Below are positions 1 to 9,066 of a stretch of DNA of 64,000 nt, piece after piece. The DNA is from Hallella seregens ATCC 51272 (lineage in GTDB: Bacteria; Bacteroidota; Bacteroidia; Bacteroidales; Bacteroidaceae). The position numbers and the translations under genes were made by a program. The notes under the pieces are model-generated. The model was not told the origin of the DNA, searched no databases, and worked only from the letters and a program-made list of their open reading frames with translations. Location of the stretch: the NCBI RefSeq assembly GCF_000518545.1, contig NZ_JADU01000001.1:248001-312000 (forward strand), read 5' to 3'. Position 1 is the stretch's first letter. The number at the start of each line of letters is the position of its first letter.

Positions 1-38
1 TTTCAGTTCACAGTGTCAAAATCAGGAATATTCAGCTT

Positions 39-482
39 ATGAAGATTATTGGAAAAGCCTTGGGACTGCTGTTGGCAGCCTTGAACGTAGCTGCTTGTGG
101 CGATTTAATAGAAACGACGGACGACGGCAGACTGGGTGGAAACTGGCTGCTGACAACAGTTGACACGTTGGCTACCGGCGGTGTAGCCGATGTGCATACC
201 GACCGCAAGTTCATGGCCGTGGAGGGTGGCATCCTGCAATTGCGTGATGCCGACGAGGGAAAACAATATATTTTTCGTTATAGTTATGTTGACGACAAGC
301 TGACGTTAAGCGATGCGCGGGTCAACGATCGCGAAAGGGGGGATCCTTTGGTCACCGATTCCATGGTATTGGTGCCCTTTGGTTTCGACAGTTTACAGCC
401 CGTGTTGCGGGTTGAGGCCATCAGTCGCAGCCGCCTGACGCTTGTAAGCGACCGTTTGCGGCTGTACTATCGCAAGTTCTGA
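39..482 (+). CDS. lipocalin-like lipoprotein
   Basis: The 147-residue product starts with a lipoprotein signal peptide ending in a lipobox (LNVAAC, acylated Cys20). The mature part begins with a GNW-type motif (LGGNWLLTTVDT) and alternating beta-strand patterns, as in the small lipocalin-like/calycin lipoproteins common in Bacteroidota. It is therefore probably an outer-membrane-anchored small beta-barrel protein; its ligand is unknown. It is convergent with the sugar transferase to its right, so it is probably not part of the polysaccharide operon. The start ATG is followed directly by the positively charged n-region (MKIIGK). Family assignment is moderate; no catalytic residues are visible. 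Confidence 0.7.
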   Translation: MKIIGKALGLLLAALNVAACGDLIETTDDGRLGGNWLLTTVDTLATGGVADVHTDRKFMAVEGGILQLRDADEGKQYIFRYSYVDDKLTLSDARVNDRERGDPLVTDSMVLVPFGFDSLQPVLRVEAISRSRLTLVSDRLRLYYRKF

Positions 483-497
483 AGCTTGTAAGCGGCA

Positions 498-1073
498 TTA
501 GAATTTCTTGCCGAACATGATGTTGAGGAAAGTCTTGACCAGTATTTTGGTGTCGAACCACCAGCTGCGGTGCTCCAGATAATACAGGTCGAGCTCCAGT
601 CGACGCAGCATCTTCTCCATGGTGTCGGTGTAGCCGTTGTAGAGCGTGGCGTAGGAGGTGACACCCGGACGTATCTGATAAAGGAAAGTGTAGCGTGGGT
701 CGTGTTGCATGATTTGGTCGATATAGTATTTACGCTCGGGGCGTGGACCGATGAAAGCCATGTCGCCCCTAAGGACATTCCAAAGCTGAGGCAACTCGTC
801 CAGGTGGTGCTTACGTAGGAAGCGACCTGTGCGAGTGAGTCGCGTGTCGCCTTCTACTTCCAGCAACTGGGGCTCGCCGTCATGCTCAGCATCGATGCGC
901 ATGCTGCGGAATTTGAGGATAACGAAAGGCCGTCCGTGCAGGCCTATGCGCTCCTGACGGTAGATGACAGGAAGTCCGTCTTCCAGTCGTATGGCCAGTG
1001 CACAGGCAGCCAGCAGCGGCGAGAAGACCACGAGGCATACGAAAGCGAGAATAAGGTCGACAATTCTTTTCAT
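498..1073 (-). CDS. undecaprenyl-phosphate sugar phosphotransferase (short WbaP/PglC type)
   Basis: A 191-residue bacterial sugar transferase of the short, PglC-like form: one N-terminal membrane helix (VDLILAFVCLVVFSPLLAA) and a cytoplasmic catalytic domain. The family signatures are all present: YRQERIGLHGRPF, KFRSMR, DELPQLWNVLRGDMAFIGPRPE and IRPGVTS. Such enzymes move a sugar-1-phosphate from a nucleotide sugar to undecaprenyl phosphate, starting repeat-unit synthesis at the inner membrane. Its start overlaps the end of the WecA-like gene (1070-1073), so the two are translationally coupled. Having this enzyme next to a second, unrelated priming enzyme is unusual. The sugar specificity cannot be read from the sequence. 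Confidence 0.93.
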   Translation of the reverse strand: MKRIVDLILAFVCLVVFSPLLAACALAIRLEDGLPVIYRQERIGLHGRPFVILKFRSMRIDAEHDGEPQLLEVEGDTRLTRTGRFLRKHHLDELPQLWNVLRGDMAFIGPRPERKYYIDQIMQHDPRYTFLYQIRPGVTSYATLYNGYTDTMEKMLRRLELDLYYLEHRSWWFDTKILVKTFLNIMFGKKF

Positions 1074-2218
1074 CGCGTTCGGCCCTCCTTGATGGCACGG
1101 GCCGTCAGGTAGTTGAGGGCCAAATGCAAGGCAGTGTATAAAAGAACGTCAAGAATGAAGACGAAAGTGAAGCCTGCCGCTGTGTAAGCCAGCCGGTTGA
1201 TCACGATAAAAGACAAGGCCAAGGACAAGATGATGACCAGTGTTTGGTTCATGGAGAGGCCCAACCGCATGAATTTGTGGTGGATATGGTTTTTGTCGGC
1301 ATCAAAGATAGGTCGATGGGTACGCAGACGATGGAGCACTACGCGCACCACATCGAATGTAGGGATGAGCAATAGCGTCATGGCGAAAGGCATGCGCTCG
1401 GGAGCATAGTACATGACAGTAGGGTTGTTCATGGAGTATTTCACAAACAAGAAACCCAGGATAAAGCCCAGTGTGAGGCTCCCGCTGTCGCCCATGAAGA
1501 TCTTTCGGTTGCGGCTTTCCTTGCCCCACAGGTTGTAATACAGGTAGGGCACCAGTGCGCCCATAAGCCCAGCTATGAGAATGCAGTACACGTAGATGCG
1601 CTCTTCATAGAAAGCATACATGAATCCGGCGAGAGCTATCTCTGTGAGACCGGCACAGAGACCGTCGATACCATCGATCAGGTTCATGGCGTTGCAAATG
1701 AAAACGATGGCCAATACAGTGAGTGGTGCCCCGGCCCAGAATGGTATTTCGTGCAGCCCGAAGAGTCCGTACAGGTTGTTGATGTATAGGTTGGACAAGG
1801 GAAGCACTGTGGCGGCAATGAGCTGTGCTGCAAATTTGAGGTTGGCACCGAGTCCTATCAAGTCGTCGATGAGCCCCACGAAATAGATAACGAGTAGCCC
1901 TACCATGAAGTAAAGGGACCAGAGATTGATGGAGAGCAGTTTGCTTTGGCGGTCGTAAGCCATGACCAGCAGGGCCAGGATAAAGGCTATGAGCATGCTG
2001 GGCAGAAATGATACGCCGCCAAGGCGTGGAATGAGAGTCTTGTGCATCTTGCGAGAGTTGGGAATGTCGTACAGCTTCTTTTCCTTGCAATAGTCCAGAA
2101 TGACGGGTATGGCAACGAAGCCGCACCCCATGCTGATGCCCAGTGCACCCAAAATCAACAGTATGTATAGAGTCATGTCGCTATGCGCTTTTATAGATAA
2201 AACATGTTTTTTAAACAT
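1070..2218 (-). CDS. MraY/WecA-family polyprenyl-phosphate N-acetylhexosamine-1-phosphate transferase
   Basis: A polytopic membrane protein of about 10-11 helices with the hallmarks of the WecA/MraY family: the DDxxG-type motif (LIDDLIGLG), NAMNLIDGIDGLCAG, MGDSGSLTLG, and the basic-His cytoplasmic loop HIHHKFMRLGLS. It should transfer HexNAc-1-phosphate from a UDP-sugar to undecaprenyl phosphate. The annotated start (382 residues) precedes an internal Met at residue 15 (MTLYILLILG, position 2176) that sits directly before the first helix and may be the true start; neither has a clear ribosome-binding site. The 3' end overlaps the next gene by 4 bases. Divergent from the GT2 gene at 2280. Confidence 0.9.
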   Translation of the reverse strand: MFKKHVLSIKAHSDMTLYILLILGALGISMGCGFVAIPVILDYCKEKKLYDIPNSRKMHKTLIPRLGGVSFLPSMLIAFILALLVMAYDRQSKLLSINLWSLYFMVGLLVIYFVGLIDDLIGLGANLKFAAQLIAATVLPLSNLYINNLYGLFGLHEIPFWAGAPLTVLAIVFICNAMNLIDGIDGLCAGLTEIALAGFMYAFYEERIYVYCILIAGLMGALVPYLYYNLWGKESRNRKIFMGDSGSLTLGFILGFLFVKYSMNNPTVMYYAPERMPFAMTLLLIPTFDVVRVVLHRLRTHRPIFDADKNHIHHKFMRLGLSMNQTLVIILSLALSFIVINRLAYTAAGFTFVFILDVLLYTALHLALNYLTARAIKEGRTR

Positions 2219-2279
2219 TTATTGTACAACCGAACAATAAAAATTCGGGTAAAAGGGTTTAATACTAAAACGAATTAGA

Positions 2280-3038
2280 ATGAGAGTTTCCATCATTACC
2301 GTCGCATATAATAGTGAAGCTACGCTGGCAGACACCATGCAGTCGGTGCTTAACCAGACCTACGGAGATATCGAATACATCGTGGTGGACGGTGGATCGA
2401 CCGATGGCAGCATTGCGATCATTCGGTCGTTTGAGCCAGCTTTCGACGGGCGGCTCCGGTGGCAGTCGGAACCCGACCGTGGCATCTACGATGCCATGAA
2501 CAAGGGCATACGTCAAGCTACGGGCGATGTAGTGGGTATTCTGAACTCCGATGACTACTTCACCTCGCCCCAAGTGGTGGAGCGGTTGGTGGCAGCCTTT
2601 GCCGATGGTACGCCGGATGCTGTATATGGCGACATTCATTTTGTGAACGTCGGCAATCCCGGGCAGTGTGTGCGCTACTACTCTTCGCGTCTGTTCCGCC
2701 CTTGCTGGCTGCGCTTTGGGTTCATGCCGGCCCATCCCTCTTTCTATCTGCGGCGCGATATTTACAGGCAGGCGGGCGGATACCGGCTGGACTATCGCAT
2801 CGGGGCCGACTATGAAATGATGGTGCGCCTGTTCTTCAAACACCACATCAAGGCACGCTATCTGCCCCAGGATTTTGTCACGATGCGCACCGGCGGTGCC
2901 AGTACGCGCAACATCGGTAGCCGACTGACGCTCATCCGTGAAGATGTGCGGGCGTGCCGTGACAATGGAGTGTACACCAACACGCTGATGATATGCACGA
3001 AGTTTGTGTACAAGCTCTTCGGGTTATTGCGTAGGTGA
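2280..3038 (+). CDS. glycosyltransferase family 2
   Basis: A 252-residue GT-A fold glycosyltransferase of WcaA type. The N terminus shows the nucleotide-binding strand (VSIITVAYNSEATL), then VVDGGSTDGS and the metal-binding acidic motif in ILNSDDYF at about residues 84-91, followed by acceptor-domain motifs (PAHPSFYLRR, RIGADYEMMVRLF). It probably adds one sugar to the lipid-linked repeat unit at the cytoplasmic face of the inner membrane. It is the only glycosyltransferase of this locus on the plus strand, divergent from the priming transferases and convergent with the GT4 gene at 3110, so it must be transcribed separately. Confidence 0.9.
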   Translation: MRVSIITVAYNSEATLADTMQSVLNQTYGDIEYIVVDGGSTDGSIAIIRSFEPAFDGRLRWQSEPDRGIYDAMNKGIRQATGDVVGILNSDDYFTSPQVVERLVAAFADGTPDAVYGDIHFVNVGNPGQCVRYYSSRLFRPCWLRFGFMPAHPSFYLRRDIYRQAGGYRLDYRIGADYEMMVRLFFKHHIKARYLPQDFVTMRTGGASTRNIGSRLTLIREDVRACRDNGVYTNTLMICTKFVYKLFGLLRR

Positions 3039-3109
3039 TGATGGCAGAGCCAGTGCAGCTATGAACCTGTGCTCGAACCTATACTCAGTCCGTATTGACC
3101 TAATCACCT

Positions 3110-4285
3110 TTAGTAGAGGCTTAACAGTCTGTCGAAAACATCGTTGTGCCCATATTGCTCTTTGGCAAAAGACACGCAGTTCTGGCTTATCTGATTATCC
3201 TTTTTCTGGCATTGTTCAATTTCGTGGGCCATGTCGTCCATGTCATTCACATATTTTCCTATCGGCGAGGGGGCAAGGTAGGGCATTCCCGAAGTGTTGT
3301 AGCACAAGATGGGAGAACCGCACAGCATGGCCTGTAGGCAGACGTTTGGCATGGTGTCTTCTTTACTGTTACAAACAAACAAGTCTGCTAAAGACATGTA
3401 TTCAGCCAGTTCCTCCTGCGAATAGACGTAGGGGATGGCGATGAGGTTATCGGAGTGGGCAAGGGACAGGTCGTACCCGACGTAGATAAAGAGGAATTGA
3501 GGCTTGTCGACAAACCGTTCAGCCAGCCTGATAAAGTCTCTTCCTCCTTTTCTTGGATTGCTCAACACGGCAACAGTGAGTATGATGATCTTACCCTGAA
3601 GCTGTTCCTTGGAAAGAGAATGAGGCACTGTCTGGCGAGAATGAAATATGTCAGTGTCGATGGGTTCATTGAGCATAAACAGATGTTTGCCATGAAGCAG
3701 CGGAGAGAGCCGGGCACGCTCTATGACCCATTGGGGCCCGGTGAATGTAATGTGCTCGAATTGTGCGTAGGCTTCTGCTTTTTTCTTGAAGTAGCGGTGG
3801 GCTGTGTCAAAGAAAAGAGAGCGGGGATAAAGACTGATGGCGGGACACTTGCGGCATCCCGACTGGAACTTCGTGCATGGGCCGGGATAGGCGCATTTGC
3901 CCATATACGGATATTCGTCCAGCATGCTATATACTGTCCTAATGCCTTTAGTTTTGATATATTTGAGCAATGCAATGTCGTCAATATAATAGCCATGAAG
4001 GTTGTACAACTGTATGACATCTGGCTGCATGCGGTCGATGATTCGCTTGACCCTCCGTGTAGAGAGAGGGTTGAACCCCAGTATGCCGAATAATCGGCAG
4101 ACCAGCACAGAGATATAATACTCCATGCGGGAACAAACCTTATGGAAGTTTTTGTCATATCCGTCTTTGTACCCATAGCATACCTCTACCTCGTGCCCCA
4201 GTGAGATAAGGCGTTTGTAGAGTGCTGTTGTTATGTTTCCTGTAGACGTATAGGTTCCACAAGTGTTGATAATCAAAACCTTCAT
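3110..4285 (-). CDS. glycosyltransferase family 4
   Basis: A 391-residue GT-B glycosyltransferase. The start is set at MKVLIINTCG (position 4285), four bases after the stop of the upstream aminotransferase gene; a longer in-frame extension would overlap that gene and does not look like protein of this family. The C-terminal donor-binding half has the GT4 pattern: KIIILTVAVLSNPRKGGRDF, FIYVGYD, the stretch LADLFVCNSKEDTMPNVCLQ with the E-x7-E-like acidic site, and CGSPILCYNTSG. It contains a cysteine cluster (CAYPGPCTKFQSGCRKCP, about residues 130-150) found in GT4 enzymes of O-antigen/capsule clusters. Base composition is lower in G+C than the export end of the locus, as often seen in exchanged glycosyltransferase genes. 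Confidence 0.88.
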   Translation of the reverse strand: MKVLIINTCGTYTSTGNITTALYKRLISLGHEVEVCYGYKDGYDKNFHKVCSRMEYYISVLVCRLFGILGFNPLSTRRVKRIIDRMQPDVIQLYNLHGYYIDDIALLKYIKTKGIRTVYSMLDEYPYMGKCAYPGPCTKFQSGCRKCPAISLYPRSLFFDTAHRYFKKKAEAYAQFEHITFTGPQWVIERARLSPLLHGKHLFMLNEPIDTDIFHSRQTVPHSLSKEQLQGKIIILTVAVLSNPRKGGRDFIRLAERFVDKPQFLFIYVGYDLSLAHSDNLIAIPYVYSQEELAEYMSLADLFVCNSKEDTMPNVCLQAMLCGSPILCYNTSGMPYLAPSPIGKYVNDMDDMAHEIEQCQKKDNQISQNCVSFAKEQYGHNDVFDRLLSLY

Positions 4286-4289
4286 GTGC

Positions 4290-5420
4290 TTACCTGCCAC
4301 TAAAATAGTGGGTTGTGGTATCAATGACATATGCAACCTCATCGTCGGTCATGTCATAGAACAGCGGAAGCCTGATTAGGCAGTCGGTATAACGGTCTGC
4401 ATGGGGCAGAATCTCTTGGTTCAATCCATGTGCGACTGCGTAAGGGGATTGATGGAGACTCAGGTAATGGAAAGGTGTAGCGATGCCGTGTTGTCTCATG
4501 TGGCTTACAAAGGCAGTTCTTTCTTCCAGAGACTTGAATGTCATATAGAAGATGTGGGCATTGTTGGTAGCATAGTCGGGAATGTATGGAAGCTGCACTT
4601 CTGTGTTGAAAGGTGTAAGGGCCTCCATGTATTTATTCCATATTTGGATGCGGCGTGCCTGAATCTCCTCAAGATGTTGCAGTTGAGAATAGAGCAATGC
4701 TGCATTAAGGTCTGCCATCAGGAACGATGATCCTGTGTCAATCCATCCATATTTGTTCACCTCGCCGCGGAAAAATTCGGAACGGTTTGTCCCTTTCTCC
4801 CAAATGATTTCTGCTCTCCGTATGAATGCTTCGTTGTTGACGGTCAGCATGCCGCCCTCTCCCGATGTGACATTCTTGGTGTCGTGAAACGAAAAACATC
4901 CCAGGTCGCCGATACTTCCCAATGGCTTTCCTTTATAATAAGCATCCAGAGACTGGGCTGCATCCTCTACCACGGCGATGCCATGCTGATGTGCCAAATC
5001 CATGATGGCATCCATATCGCAGGAGACACCGGAATAATGCACGGGGACTATAACCTTTGTCTTGGGGGTGATGTGCTTTCGGATTTCCTCTGGAGTGATG
5101 TTAGGGTGCTTGGAACCGCTGTCTGCAAAAACGAGCTTGGCACCTTGCCTCAGAAAGGCAATGGCTGTTGAAACGAACGTATAGGAGGGTAAGATTACCT
5201 CGTCGCCGGGGCCAACTCCTGTCAGGATGGCTGCCATTTCGAGGGCGTCAGTGCATGATGTGGTCAATAGTACTTTCTTGAAACCGTATTTCCCAGTGAA
5301 GAAAGTGTTGCATTGCTTGGTGAAAGTGCCGTTCCCACAGAGGTGTCTTTGGTTAAGAACTTCTGAGATGTATTCTATGTCAGACTGGAAACGGGCTGGT
5401 TTGTTAAAAGCTATATCCAT
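4290..5420 (-). CDS. wecE: DegT/DnrJ/EryC1 aminotransferase, WecE/RffA-like
   Basis: A 376-residue PLP-dependent sugar aminotransferase. The N terminus MDIAFNKPA and the motifs TTSCTDALEMAA, GDEVILPSYTF, VVEDAAQ and the Schiff-base lysine K182 in SFHDTKNVTSGEGG match the WecE/RffA group, which converts dTDP-4-keto-6-deoxyglucose to dTDP-4-amino-4,6-dideoxygalactose (dTDP-Fuc4N). Length is normal for the family. It supplies a 4-amino-deoxy sugar to the polysaccharide, and the AAC(3)-fold acetyltransferase in the same operon could acetylate such an amino group (inference). The dTDP-sugar genes rmlA and rmlB are not in the window and must lie elsewhere. Operon partner of the GT4 gene 4 bases downstream. 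Confidence 0.92.
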   Translation of the reverse strand: MDIAFNKPARFQSDIEYISEVLNQRHLCGNGTFTKQCNTFFTGKYGFKKVLLTTSCTDALEMAAILTGVGPGDEVILPSYTFVSTAIAFLRQGAKLVFADSGSKHPNITPEEIRKHITPKTKVIVPVHYSGVSCDMDAIMDLAHQHGIAVVEDAAQSLDAYYKGKPLGSIGDLGCFSFHDTKNVTSGEGGMLTVNNEAFIRRAEIIWEKGTNRSEFFRGEVNKYGWIDTGSSFLMADLNAALLYSQLQHLEEIQARRIQIWNKYMEALTPFNTEVQLPYIPDYATNNAHIFYMTFKSLEERTAFVSHMRQHGIATPFHYLSLHQSPYAVAHGLNQEILPHADRYTDCLIRLPLFYDMTDDEVAYVIDTTTHYFSGR

Positions 5421-5475
5421 GTTTGTTATTGTTATACCTATTTAATAAGAACGCCTTGATGAAAAAAAGATTGTA

Positions 5476-6591
5476 TCATCTTTCGTAAATGATGCTTTTA
5501 ATGGTATCTAATTGATAATGTATGTTCCATTTTCTATCAATCTCTTGGTATGCGGCTTGTCTTGTTTCGTCCCTTTTTTTGCCGTCTGTCGAGATCCATT
5601 TCTCTATTTTTTCTTTTAAATCCGTAATACTGTCCTGCTTGAAAAAGTCTCCTGTGATGCCTGGTTGTATGGCTTCGAACTCGGGCATTTGGTATGGGAA
5701 GTTATCGTGGGTGATGACCGGACATCCGAAGGTCAGTGCATGGATGGCCGTTAGTCCCACGTTGCCCGGCGACACACAGACGGCGGCATTGTAGAACAGC
5801 TCGCCCAGCCGGCTGTCGTCGTAACAGGGGCCGTACATCCATAGTTGCCCGTCGATGCCTCGCTGCCGGGCCTCCTGCTCCAGCCCCACCTGCTCGGAAT
5901 CCTTGCCCACGACGACAAGATTGACCAGCTGGTCCTGCTGTTTCAATAAAGCGATAGCATCAAGCAGCAGGGGCAGTTTCTTTCGTTGCTGTATGCGTCC
6001 GCAGTAGATGACGGTGGGATGGGCGTTGCCGAAGTGGGCAGTATAGATGTCGGTGGGCTTCAGCGTCTGCCTGATGGCTTGCTCTCGGTCGGAGTCCAGC
6101 GAGTTGGCAATGCAGTAGAGGCGCGATCGGTCGAACCCCTCTTGCTCCATGAGACAGATGGAATACTCGTTGTAAATCATCAGTTTGGAGAACATGGAGA
6201 AGAAAATACGCTTCACCAGCCGCTTGACTCCCCGCTCGCGGCCATACCAGCCATGCGACCAGGAGACCGTGGTCTTGCCCAGGAGGCGTGCAAGAATAAG
6301 GATGAACCACGAAGAGAGGCAGAAAGGCTCGCCGTCGAGCACATAGTATTGATAGGGTGCAAAGACCAGCCGCACCGAGCCCCGCTGCCAGTAGAAGTGG
6401 CCCAGAAAAACATTGTGCAGGGTTTTGCGATAGCCTTTCAGACTGCTGCAGTCGAGGGCCTTGATGGGCGTCTCGATCTTGTCACCGGGATAGAACGCAC
6501 AGTTGAAGTGCTGATCTATCAGCCGGAAGATAGGTTCCCGGTAGTGGGGAGCCATGTTCGTGATGATGCAGAGACTATGGGGATTCTTCAT
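5476..6591 (-). CDS. glycosyltransferase family 4
   Basis: A 371-residue GT-B glycosyltransferase. The start MKNPHSLCIITNMAPHYREP is typical of GT4 enzymes. The donor-binding domain has VIYCGRIQQRKKLPLLLDA, VVVGKDSEQ and the acidic/Gly region LFYNAAVCVSPGNVGLTAIHAL with PVITHDNFPYQMPE. It probably adds a sugar to the lipid-linked repeat unit. The gene lies 35 bases downstream of the unknown lipoprotein gene and 55 bases upstream of the aminotransferase gene, all leftward, consistent with one operon. Substrate cannot be predicted. Confidence 0.88.
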   Translation of the reverse strand: MKNPHSLCIITNMAPHYREPIFRLIDQHFNCAFYPGDKIETPIKALDCSSLKGYRKTLHNVFLGHFYWQRGSVRLVFAPYQYYVLDGEPFCLSSWFILILARLLGKTTVSWSHGWYGRERGVKRLVKRIFFSMFSKLMIYNEYSICLMEQEGFDRSRLYCIANSLDSDREQAIRQTLKPTDIYTAHFGNAHPTVIYCGRIQQRKKLPLLLDAIALLKQQDQLVNLVVVGKDSEQVGLEQEARQRGIDGQLWMYGPCYDDSRLGELFYNAAVCVSPGNVGLTAIHALTFGCPVITHDNFPYQMPEFEAIQPGITGDFFKQDSITDLKEKIEKWISTDGKKRDETRQAAYQEIDRKWNIHYQLDTIKSIIYER

Positions 6592-6626
6592 CGTTGGTTA
6601 TTTTATATAGTCATGATGCTCCTTTT

Positions 6627-7715
6627 TCATGGCCGACAGCCTGGGATTCCCTTGAAAGAGAAGACATATCCTCCTCTAAAAGAAATGGTTTCGCCTTTTG
6701 TAAATGTCCAGGGCGTATCATTGGGAGAGGCTAACAAATGAAAATAGGATTTCTGAACCTCTGTGGTTTGTGCATTGTAACTCTCCGAATTATACTTTAA
6801 ATCTCCTATTCCATAATGAGGATCGATAAAGGCGTCTAGCTTGTATTCGCTGTCAAATTGTCGGATGGCTTTTACAAACTTGTCTGCTCTGTTGACAATA
6901 TTGTTCTTGTAGATACCCATTTTGGTGCGGGAACCTATGAATTGTATGCTATCCAAATCATTGTAAAACCCCAAGCCATCAATCTGATAGGCAAGTATAT
7001 CTTCCAGAGGCGTAAAGTCAACGCGGACAAAAGCGGTGTCTCTGCAAAAATCCATGTATATATCTTGCTCCATGGCATAGCGTCCATGGCCGTCCTTTTT
7101 CTGAGTATTGCTGGCTTGAAGCAGGTCTCTTACTATGATTTGGATATGGTTCCCTTTTCTGATTTCTCCCATTCTCATGGTATCTCCATCTACGATTACA
7201 ACCTTCTCTTTCTCGTATAATGTTGGAGTGGCATCAATGGAAGTCATGTTCTTATAGCCGTGAAAGCCTCCAGTAAAGAAGCTCTGGCCGTCATCCAAAA
7301 AGTCTCCGTCTGCATGGTTCTTTACTTTGAACCGTATGGGCAGTATGTTGTCGGTCTGATGTCCAAATATCCAATATTGGCTGTTGTTATTTGGACGGAG
7401 GGTCGAATCTGACTTGGGAACTACGTAAATGTTTCCTAAATCGAAGTTGAGATTCGGAGTCCCGACTTTATTCCCAAAAGTCATGACGGCACTTTTCTGG
7501 TCTGTTCCGTTTTGGATTCCCCCAATGAAGATAGTGGCTGCCGTCTGCCCATTGGGCAATATTTCTTTTTCTGGTGCATAGTAACACCAATAGGGCTCTG
7601 CAGATTGGGGGCCATGATGGTGTGGGATGTCCAAATCTTTTTCGCAACCTGCAAGTAGCACGCAGGTTTGCAAGCAAATCAAATAGAAAAAAGTAATGTG
7701 TATCTTTTTATCCAT
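6627..7715 (-). CDS. lipoprotein of unknown function in the polysaccharide locus
   Basis: A 362-residue protein with a clear lipoprotein signal (LLAGC, Cys24), followed by DLDIPHHHGP. I do not recognise the family. The mature part is rich in beta-forming segments, Asn, Asp and aromatic residues and has no transmembrane helix after the signal, so it should be a lipid-anchored periplasmic or surface protein. Its start overlaps the end of the polymerase gene by 8 bases, so it is coupled to Wzy translation; a role in assembly, modification or anchoring of the polysaccharide is suggested by position only. Base composition is clearly more A+T-rich than the export genes, suggesting separate acquisition. 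Confidence 0.75.
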   Translation of the reverse strand: MDKKIHITFFYLICLQTCVLLAGCEKDLDIPHHHGPQSAEPYWCYYAPEKEILPNGQTAATIFIGGIQNGTDQKSAVMTFGNKVGTPNLNFDLGNIYVVPKSDSTLRPNNNSQYWIFGHQTDNILPIRFKVKNHADGDFLDDGQSFFTGGFHGYKNMTSIDATPTLYEKEKVVIVDGDTMRMGEIRKGNHIQIIVRDLLQASNTQKKDGHGRYAMEQDIYMDFCRDTAFVRVDFTPLEDILAYQIDGLGFYNDLDSIQFIGSRTKMGIYKNNIVNRADKFVKAIRQFDSEYKLDAFIDPHYGIGDLKYNSESYNAQTTEVQKSYFHLLASPNDTPWTFTKGETISFRGGYVFSFKGIPGCRP

Positions 7716-9066
7716 GGTCTACTTTTTGTTCATCGTCTGCTTTCCTATTGTTGTATATGTCCATGGGGCAGTCGGTTCCGGCAATGAGCAGGAACAGGAT
7801 GAGCAGCCCGTTGGACAGGAGCGTTGTAAAGAGTGAGGTGTTGAGAATGTACGACAGCGACGGCAGGAAGATAATGAGCAGGTCGGACATCCGATACCGA
7901 TACGAGATAGAATTGACCAGATGCAGCAGCAGGTAGAACACGAGGCCTATACCCAGCACACCCCAGAATCCGGCTGCCGCCAGCCCGTCGGTGAGGAAGA
8001 AGTTGGCGTTGGCATTCTGCAAGCCGTAGGCCACAACCTTGCCGAGCGGCTGCGAGTAGGGGTAACTTTGAGTCACGATATTCACCACATTGATGTGGGA
8101 ATAGTAGGTGAAAGGGTTGTCGTTGATGCAGAAGAAGCGCAGGTAATACTGCGAGAGCCATCCCGCCACGGCCGACGTGCGCAGGATGACGATGAAGCCG
8201 ATGGCCAGCTGAAGCACCTCGTTCTTGAGAGTCACGACAAGGATGCTTGCGGCCGTGAAGAAGTACATGACGAAAGCATGCAACCTGTTGGTGATGGCTT
8301 CGCGTTCTCGCTTGATGAGGAAGTAGAGCAGAATCAGCACGAAAGGCATGAAGAACGTGAGTTTTTGCATGTCGATCATGAACAGCACGAAGTAGGCTCC
8401 AATGATAATCGCCGTGGCTGCCCACCGCTTCTGCCCCAGATAGTTCACCAGCAGGAACGGGTAGAAACCGCCGAACAGCCAGCCCTTGATGTAGGCCCCG
8501 ATGCCCGTTCCTCCCTCAGAGTTCTCCTCGCGCAGCTGATACATCAGGTCCGACTGGGTAAAGATGTTGACGAAGTGCATCGATCCGATGCTCGTGGCAA
8601 CCAGCACGACCGTGAGAATCAGCGTGGCCAGCTCCACCCACTTGAATGGTATCTGCGGCCGGATGACGAGGTCTTTGAGGATGGTGTTCTCCTCGCCGAT
8701 GCTGAAGTAGAGAACGAAGAGCACACAAAGTACGATGCCATAGCTGGCCATGCTGAAGCCGTCGAGGTTCCACATGGTGAACAAGGCATGTACAAACGGG
8801 ATGTAAACGAGGACGTAGAGGAAGATGGTGAAGAACGACGACACGTTGCGTATGCCCCGATAGAACAGCATCGGCACCACCGACAGCACGGCCCATGCCA
8901 TGAAGCGGCCCGCGCTCATGTCGATGTAGTCGATGTCCATGTAGCTGAATAGCTTGTAGACGAAGTCCTTAAAGGCATAGTCATACACCAGAATGTATGT
9001 CAGGGCGCAGACCATGCGTGAGGTCATGCTGCCGGCATCGAATATGTAGGCCAGCAGCTTCTTCAT
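7708..9066 (-). CDS. wzy: polysaccharide polymerase, Wzy-like membrane protein
   Basis: A 452-residue polytopic protein starting at MKKLLAYIFDAG (ATG at 9066), with the start codon overlapping the flippase stop as ATGA. It has about 10-12 hydrophobic helices with long periplasmic loops and a late segment (NVVNIVTQSYPYSQPLGK) in the style of EpsG/Wzy O-antigen polymerases. These proteins are highly divergent, so the call relies on topology and on its place directly after Wzx. It would link repeat units on the periplasmic side of the inner membrane. The reading frame continues upstream to 9519, but that extension lies over the flippase gene and is rejected. Confidence 0.75.
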   Translation of the reverse strand: MKKLLAYIFDAGSMTSRMVCALTYILVYDYAFKDFVYKLFSYMDIDYIDMSAGRFMAWAVLSVVPMLFYRGIRNVSSFFTIFLYVLVYIPFVHALFTMWNLDGFSMASYGIVLCVLFVLYFSIGEENTILKDLVIRPQIPFKWVELATLILTVVLVATSIGSMHFVNIFTQSDLMYQLREENSEGGTGIGAYIKGWLFGGFYPFLLVNYLGQKRWAATAIIIGAYFVLFMIDMQKLTFFMPFVLILLYFLIKREREAITNRLHAFVMYFFTAASILVVTLKNEVLQLAIGFIVILRTSAVAGWLSQYYLRFFCINDNPFTYYSHINVVNIVTQSYPYSQPLGKVVAYGLQNANANFFLTDGLAAAGFWGVLGIGLVFYLLLHLVNSISYRYRMSDLLIIFLPSLSYILNTSLFTTLLSNGLLILFLLIAGTDCPMDIYNNRKADDEQKVDHG

